Of a stretch of DNA of 64,000 nucleotides, positions 59,624 through 64,000 are shown in pieces. Numbering within the stretch: position 1 is the first letter of the stretch; every line of letters begins with the position of its first letter. The notes under the pieces are model-generated. The model worked only from the letters and a program-made list of their open reading frames with translations. It was not told where the DNA came from and did not search any database. The DNA lies in NCBI GenBank assembly GCA_041501225.1, contig JBGQNR010000003.1:1-64000 (forward strand). The letters are read 5' to 3'. This DNA comes from JAFNAG01 sp041501225 (lineage in GTDB: Bacteria; Acidobacteriota; UBA6911). Both the position numbers and the translations under genes were made by a program.

Positions 59624-60208
59624 ATGAATTTTGCCAAAGGTAATCTCGGTTGGATCGAAGTTGTTTGTGGACCAATGTTTAGCGGCAAGAGCGAGGAGTT
59701 GATCCGCCGGTTGCGGCGCGCCGAAATTGCCCGCCAGCGGGTTCAGATCTTCAAGCCTACGATTGATCAGCGCTATTCGGATAGCCATATTGTTTCGCAT
59801 AGCGAACTGAAGATCCGCTCCGCCTGCGTGAAGAACGCCGCCGAGCTCGAAGCCGCCCTTGATTTGAGGACGGAAGTCATCGGCGTGGACGAGGCTCAGT
59901 TTCTAGGCAATGAGCTGGTGGATTTGGTGGTGCGGCTCGCGGACATGGGCAAGCGCATTATCATCGCCGGCCTGGATACGGATTACCTTGGCCGCCCGTT
60001 CCATCCCATACCGGAGCTGCTGGCCGTCGCCGACGAAATCACCAAGACGCTTGCCATCTGCATGCAATGCGGGAATCCCGCAAAACACACGCAACGCCTG
60101 GTAGCGAGTAATGAGTTGATCGTCGTGGGTGCGGGCGGCATGTACGAGGCACGCTGCCGCCGTTGCTTCGAGCCCGACCTCGCCAAGGTGGTAAAAAGCA
60201 CGGAGTGA
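59624..60208 (+). CDS. tdk: Thymidine kinase
   Basis: 194 residues, typical of type II (bacterial/cytosolic) thymidine kinases. The P-loop GPMFSGKSEELIRR, the Asp/Glu pair IGVDEAQF, the lasso region LDTDYLGRPFHPI and the zinc-binding pairs CMQCG and CRRC are all present. It phosphorylates thymidine to dTMP in the cytoplasm. GAGG lies 7 nt before the ATG. It converges on the uridine kinase gene, so a second pyrimidine salvage kinase lies on each strand beside the nucleoside operon. Confidence 0.95.
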   Translation: MNFAKGNLGWIEVVCGPMFSGKSEELIRRLRRAEIARQRVQIFKPTIDQRYSDSHIVSHSELKIRSACVKNAAELEAALDLRTEVIGVDEAQFLGNELVDLVVRLADMGKRIIIAGLDTDYLGRPFHPIPELLAVADEITKTLAICMQCGNPAKHTQRLVASNELIVVGAGGMYEARCRRCFEPDLAKVVKSTE

Positions 60209-60274
60209 TGAGTACGGAGCAAAGGCGCGCCGGGATACCTTCTCCCCTGCCTTTTAGGCAAGAAAAGCAAAAGA

Positions 60275-60368
60275 TCAACGCAGAGGCCGCAGAGGGAGCA
60301 GAGGTCGCAGAGTTCTTAAGTTTTCAAAAAATCTGCGCTCTCTGCTCCCTCTGCGCGCTCCGCGTTGA
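60275..60368. repeat. Hairpin element of the GCAGAGG class
   Basis: Arms 60275-60311 and 60332-60368 (37 bp each, nearly perfect) begin TCAACGCAGAGGCCGCAGAG and end in the reverse complement. The arms and flanks are almost identical to those at 52145-52239, so these two are recent copies. It lies between the convergent tdk and udk genes. Confidence 0.88.
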
Positions 60369-60405
60369 GGCTTTTTTAGGTTGCGGATATTCCGCGTCGC
60401 GCTAT

Positions 60406-61029
60406 TCATTTTCGGTGGATGTGGGCCAGCACAGCGTCTACAGATTTCTGTATGGGATTGTCCCCCGCGATGGCCAGCTCGGCGAATACCTTGGTGGGAC
60501 GGACATGCAGTTCGGCCATGGGTTGCACGGTTTCAGCGAATTGGTGGCGCACGGATTCAGGTGTGCGACCGCGCTCGCGCACATCACGCACGATCCTGCG
60601 CTCGAGGCAAGGCCCATCCGGCAGATCGACGAAGACCTTGGTGCCGAACAACGCGCGCACATCCTCCCAGTAAAGAACAAACAGCCCTTCGACAACGATG
60701 AATCTGCCCGGCTTCACCAGCTCCGTCTGCCTTATCCGGGTGTGGATGGAAAAGTCGTATACAGGCCGCTCAATCTCTTTGCCTTCAGTCAATGCCAGCA
60801 GCTGGCGCAGAAACAGATCATGATCCAGGGCGCAGGGCTCGTCAAAATTGAACTTCGCCCGCTCCTCGATGGGGCGGTCGGATAGATCCAGGTAATAACA
60901 GTCAAGGGGCAGCACGATAGCGGGCAGTTGCGCCGCCAGATGCCTGGAGAGTTCGCTTTTGCCGGCGCACGATGGGCCGGCAATACCTATCATATAAGGG
61001 CGGCCCGGCACGGCTTTGCCTGAAGACAT
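60406..61029 (-). CDS. udk: Uridine kinase-like protein
   Basis: 207 residues. The P-loop is GIAGPSCAGKSELSRHLA; LPLDCYYLDLSDRP, FNFDEPCALDHDLF and the base-binding YDFSIHTR follow uridine kinase, and RRIVRDVRERGRTPESVRHQF is the lid. It makes UMP from uridine (and CMP from cytidine). It starts 4 bp after the purine nucleoside phosphorylase stop and is the last gene of the salvage operon. The P-loop Ser-Cys replaces the more common Ser-Gly but keeps the fold. Confidence 0.9.
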   Translation of the reverse strand: MSSGKAVPGRPYMIGIAGPSCAGKSELSRHLAAQLPAIVLPLDCYYLDLSDRPIEERAKFNFDEPCALDHDLFLRQLLALTEGKEIERPVYDFSIHTRIRQTELVKPGRFIVVEGLFVLYWEDVRALFGTKVFVDLPDGPCLERRIVRDVRERGRTPESVRHQFAETVQPMAELHVRPTKVFAELAIAGDNPIQKSVDAVLAHIHRK

Positions 61030-61033
61030 TGGA

Positions 61034-61915
61034 TCAACTTCTCGTTTTTTTCAACTCATCGGAGACGAGAGGGATCACGGCGCGCAGCAGGGCGATGAAC
61101 TGTCCCTTGACGCTTTTCCCGGTGTCCAGCACTTCTTGATGATGGATGGCCTCGCCGGTGATCCCGGCGGCCATGTTGGTCACGCAGGAAATCGCGAGAA
61201 CTTGAATATCCATGTGGCGGGCTGCGATCACCTCGGCTGCGGTCGACATCCCGACCACATCCGCGCCGATCCTCTGCAGATACCTGATCTCTGCCGGAGT
61301 CTCGTAGCTCGGACCAGGCAGCGCCGCATACACACCGCTCAGGATATCCACCTTGAGTCTACGGCCTTCGCGCATTGCGATTTCCCGATAATTTCTGCAA
61401 TAGGCTGTGGTCAGATCCACGAAACGCGTGCCGAAGTGGGCGTCGTTGGCCCCGGTCAACGGGTTCGTTCCTTGCAGATTGATATGGTCCTCCAGTACGA
61501 CCAGACATCCGGGCTTCAGCTCTTCGGAAATGCCTCCGGCAGCGTTGGTCAGAATGGCCGCGCGAATTCCCATACGCCCGAATACACGCATCGGAAAAGT
61601 CACTTCTTTGGCGGTCAGCCCTTCATAAAGATGCACGCGACCCTGCATGGCAGCTACCGAAACTCCGCACACCTTGCCGATCACCAGTTGCCCCGCATGG
61701 CCCTCGGCGCTCGGTCTGGGGTAATGGGGAATGTCGCTGTAAGGCAGCCGGACAGCCTCCGTCAGGTCGTCCGCGAAGGCGCCCAGGCCGGAACCCAGCA
61801 CCAACGCGATCTCAGGCCGCTGCCCGGTTCGAGAGAGGACGAACTGCGCAGCTTGTTCCGCGCGCTCGAACTGGGAATCCGAGACGCCCGTCTCCTTTGC
61901 GCTGCCAGTACTCAT
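61034..61915 (-). CDS. Purine nucleoside phosphorylase (trimeric class)
   Basis: 293 residues. LVLGSGLGAFAD binds phosphate, EGHAGQLVIG and MQGRVHLYEG line the active site, TNAAGGI and GPSYETPAEIRYLQRIGADVVGMSTAAEVI are the class signature, and the Asn of VTNMAAG fits the base-binding position. It splits purine nucleosides with phosphate to base and ribose-1-phosphate. It lies between nupC (43 bp upstream) and udk (4 bp downstream), so import, cleavage and phosphorylation are encoded together. punA or deoD naming would both be used for this class, so I give no symbol. Confidence 0.93.
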   Translation of the reverse strand: MSTGSAKETGVSDSQFERAEQAAQFVLSRTGQRPEIALVLGSGLGAFADDLTEAVRLPYSDIPHYPRPSAEGHAGQLVIGKVCGVSVAAMQGRVHLYEGLTAKEVTFPMRVFGRMGIRAAILTNAAGGISEELKPGCLVVLEDHINLQGTNPLTGANDAHFGTRFVDLTTAYCRNYREIAMREGRRLKVDILSGVYAALPGPSYETPAEIRYLQRIGADVVGMSTAAEVIAARHMDIQVLAISCVTNMAAGITGEAIHHQEVLDTGKSVKGQFIALLRAVIPLVSDELKKTRS

Positions 61916-61958
61916 GGGTTTACCTCCTGCCTGTCCAGATTACGTAACGCCAGCCGGA

Positions 61959-63233
61959 TCATTTTATCAAAATTCCCACGACTGATGCCGACATCAGGTT
62001 GGCCATGGTTCCGGCCAGCATGGCGCGGAAACCGAGCCGGGCCAGCTGGTCGCGCTTGTTAGGGGCCAGGGCCCCGATGCCGCCGATTTGAATCCCTATC
62101 GAGCTGAAGTTGGCAAATCCGCAGAGCGCGAAAGTGGCAATTGTGAAAGACCTCGGATCGAGGACGGCCTTCAATGGTCCAAGCTGCGAAAATGCCACCA
62201 GCTCGTTGATCACCATGCGCGTACCCAGCAGATTGCCAACGTTAACACAGTCTCGCCAGGGCACGCCGACCAGGAAGGCTACCGGGGCAAAGATATATCC
62301 GAAGATGGCTTGCAGCGAGATCGGGAACCAGGCAATGCCGACATTGACGAGACCATTGTGAATGCCGCCGAGTATGCCGTTGGTCAGGGCGATCAGTGCG
62401 AGGAACGACACCAGCATTGCCCCCACGTTCAATGCCAGGTGCAGGCCGTCGGTTGTGCCGCGCGAAATTGCACCCAGGATGTTAGCGTCCTTCGGCATTT
62501 CGACCGTATCGATGTCCAGCGCCGGAGAATCTGATGCCTGGGCCGCAGCCGCACCCTTGCTTGCAGTGACCGGGTTTTCGGTCTCCGGGACCAGCATCTT
62601 GGCGATCAGAATAGTACCGGGGGCAGTCATGATCACCGCCGCGAGCAGGTGTTTTGCCTCAATGCCATAAAGGATATAGGCGCCCATGATGCCGCCTGAG
62701 ACATGCGCCATGCCTGCGGTCATGATCGTCATCAGCTCAGACCTGGTGCAGCTCGGCAGGAATGGGCGAATGGAAAGAGGCGCCTCGGTCTGCCCCATGA
62801 ATATGCTGGCGGCCACGTCGAGCGATTCGGCGCCGCTGGCGCCCATCAACCTCATCACCTTGGCAAACTGCTTGATCACAAATTGCATGATCCCGAAGTA
62901 GTAAAGAATGGCAAAAAACGCGGATATGAAGATGATGGTCGTCAGCACCTGGAATGCAAACACCATGCCGAACTTGCCGCCGCTCTTGCCCAGTTCCCCA
63001 AATACGAATTCGGAGCCGGCGAACGAATAAGACAACAGCTTGTTGATGGCTTCACCCGCGACCTGCAAAGCGCCCCGGCCTGCTTCCAGCCGCAACACCA
63101 GGATGGCAAAGGTAAACTGCAGGCCCAGCCCCCAAAGAACCGTCTTGAACCGGATGGCGCGCCGGTTGGTCGAAAAGGCATACGCCAAGCTCATCATCGT
63201 CATAAGACCGACAAATCCCATGAAACGGGCCAT
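61959..63233 (-). CDS. nupC: Concentrative nucleoside transporter (NupC/CNT family)
   Basis: 424 residues with about ten membrane helices. The CNT motif GQTEAPLSIRPFL (about 165) and a second conserved region around LLGTRMVINELVAFSQ and CGFANFSSIGIQIGG are present. It imports nucleosides with protons or sodium. The loop at about 230-255 is Ala/Pro/Asp rich and longer than usual. It starts 12 bp after the deoA stop, inside the operon. Confidence 0.93.
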   Translation of the reverse strand: MARFMGFVGLMTMMSLAYAFSTNRRAIRFKTVLWGLGLQFTFAILVLRLEAGRGALQVAGEAINKLLSYSFAGSEFVFGELGKSGGKFGMVFAFQVLTTIIFISAFFAILYYFGIMQFVIKQFAKVMRLMGASGAESLDVAASIFMGQTEAPLSIRPFLPSCTRSELMTIMTAGMAHVSGGIMGAYILYGIEAKHLLAAVIMTAPGTILIAKMLVPETENPVTASKGAAAAQASDSPALDIDTVEMPKDANILGAISRGTTDGLHLALNVGAMLVSFLALIALTNGILGGIHNGLVNVGIAWFPISLQAIFGYIFAPVAFLVGVPWRDCVNVGNLLGTRMVINELVAFSQLGPLKAVLDPRSFTIATFALCGFANFSSIGIQIGGIGALAPNKRDQLARLGFRAMLAGTMANLMSASVVGILIK

Positions 63234-63245
63234 TCGCTTATCTCC

Positions 63246-64000
63246 CTATTTCGCACCCGATGGGCGCACAATCGGCGAGGTCGGGCCTGCTTGAGGTTGT
63301 CCTTCGATCACCCGTCGGATGAGCGGCGCCGGAACGCGGCTGATGTCCTTCGTCATCCGATAGGCCTGCTCCAGCAAGGCGCAAGCTTCGGGCAGCCGCG
63401 CATCGGAATTATAGTGCACCGTCAGCAGGGGCTCGCCCGCCGCCACCGAGTCCCCGGTTTTTTTGTGCAACACCATGCCGACGGCGGGATCGACGGCATC
63501 TTCCTTCTTTTCACGCCCGCCCCCCAGCACAATGCCGGCAATGCCCACCTGTTCGCAGGCAATTTCAGCAACGTAGCCGGCACAGGGGCTGAACAGATCC
63601 TTCTTGTGCCGCGATTGCGGCAGACGATTCAGGTCGTCGATCACCCCGGGATCGCCGCCCTGCAACCGGATAATCTCGCGAAACTTTTCCAGGCCCCGGC
63701 CGTTGGCGATCAATTCTTCCGCGAGACGTTTGCCCTCGGTCACGGTCGCCGTTCTCTGGCCCAGGAAGAACATCCATCCACAAAGCTCGATGCTGAGAGA
63801 GCGCAAATCTTCCGGACCCGAGCCGCGCAAGATCTCGATGCACTCGGCGACTTCGAGCGCGTTGCCGACGTGCCGGCCCAGCGGCTGATTCATGTCGGTA
63901 ATGAGAGCTACTGTCTTCTTGCCCATCCGGCTGCCGGTTTCCACCAGCAGATCGGCAAGCGCGACGGCGTCCTCTTCGCTCTTCATGAACGCGCCGGAGC
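63246..64000 (-). CDS. deoA: Pyrimidine-nucleoside/thymidine phosphorylase, C-terminal part
   Basis: The frame is open to the window edge, so the 5' end is missing; about 251 residues remain. SGAFMKSEEDAVALADLLV, ALITDMNQPLGRHVGNALEVAEC, the VTEGKRLAEELIANGRGLEKF segment and the C-terminal barrel (AVGMVLHKKTGDSVAAGEPLLTVHYN) are typical. It splits thymidine or uridine with phosphate. It is the first visible gene of the deoA-nupC-purine phosphorylase-udk operon. Confidence 0.92.
   Translation of the reverse strand, partial: SGAFMKSEEDAVALADLLVETGSRMGKKTVALITDMNQPLGRHVGNALEVAECIEILRGSGPEDLRSLSIELCGWMFFLGQRTATVTEGKRLAEELIANGRGLEKFREIIRLQGGDPGVIDDLNRLPQSRHKKDLFSPCAGYVAEIACEQVGIAGIVLGGGREKKEDAVDPAVGMVLHKKTGDSVAAGEPLLTVHYNSDARLPEACALLEQAYRMTKDISRVPAPLIRRVIEGQPQAGPTSPIVRPSGAK

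Overview
The window looks like a piece of an Acidobacteriota chromosome (inference). The indicators are an acidobacterial-type duplicated orphan permease (ADOP), an Oar-like TonB-dependent receptor with a carboxypeptidase-regulatory domain, a large sortilin/BNR-repeat exoprotein, many secreted peptidases, and a Gram-negative envelope with Tat and lipoprotein signals. Coding is dense on both strands. I see no rRNA, tRNA, CRISPR array, phage or complete insertion sequence.

Layout. 0-8.5 kb: tail of a GGDEF protein, a sortilin-like exoprotein, a DmsA/DmsB-type molybdoenzyme pair and a TlpA-like thioredoxin. 8.6-14.4 kb: an export operon (HlyD-type adaptor and two MacB/FtsX-type permeases, no ATPase gene), a DUF4097 protein and a ferritin-like protein. 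14.6-19.5 kb: an EamA transporter, then a minus-strand cluster of holo-ACP synthase, acyl-CoA synthetase, acyl carrier protein and a Kbl-like alpha-oxoamine synthase. 19.7-22.4 kb: an ADOP remnant followed by a full ADOP. 22.7-29 kb: a histidine kinase/NtrC-type regulator pair, divergent from a four-gene envelope operon (helical lipoprotein ending in Arg-Lys, two L,D-transpeptidases, one more lipoprotein). A near-consensus sigma-54 promoter lies in the divergent gap. 29-34 kb: an HDOD signalling protein, a family III CoA-transferase and an HMG-CoA-lyase-like enzyme. 34-39 kb: a 1,697-residue subtilase, preceded by a possible 31-codon leader. 39-42 kb: a sugar epimerase and a decayed two-component pair. 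42-56 kb: S46, M1, CocE/S15-like and M14 hydrolases mixed with small conserved-looking proteins and a UDP-sugar dehydrogenase. 56-59 kb: the TonB receptor. 59.6-64 kb: thymidine kinase and a minus-strand nucleoside salvage operon (deoA, nupC, purine nucleoside phosphorylase, udk).

How the genes fit together (inference): the exopeptidases, TonB receptor and nucleoside salvage operon suggest a scavenger of proteins and nucleic acids. The most interesting system is the 22.7-29 kb locus. It reads as a sigma-54-controlled envelope module that may be a Braun-lipoprotein-like tether with its own L,D-transpeptidases. The Kbl-ACP-ligase-AcpS cluster may make an acylated amino ketone lipid.

Intergenic DNA is unusually rich in hairpins. 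At least a dozen gaps carry inverted repeats, many with arms built from short tandem units of about 9 bases on a CRCRAAGAC-like theme. One is a 322-bp nested palindrome. A separate GC-rich element of about 80 bp occurs twice.
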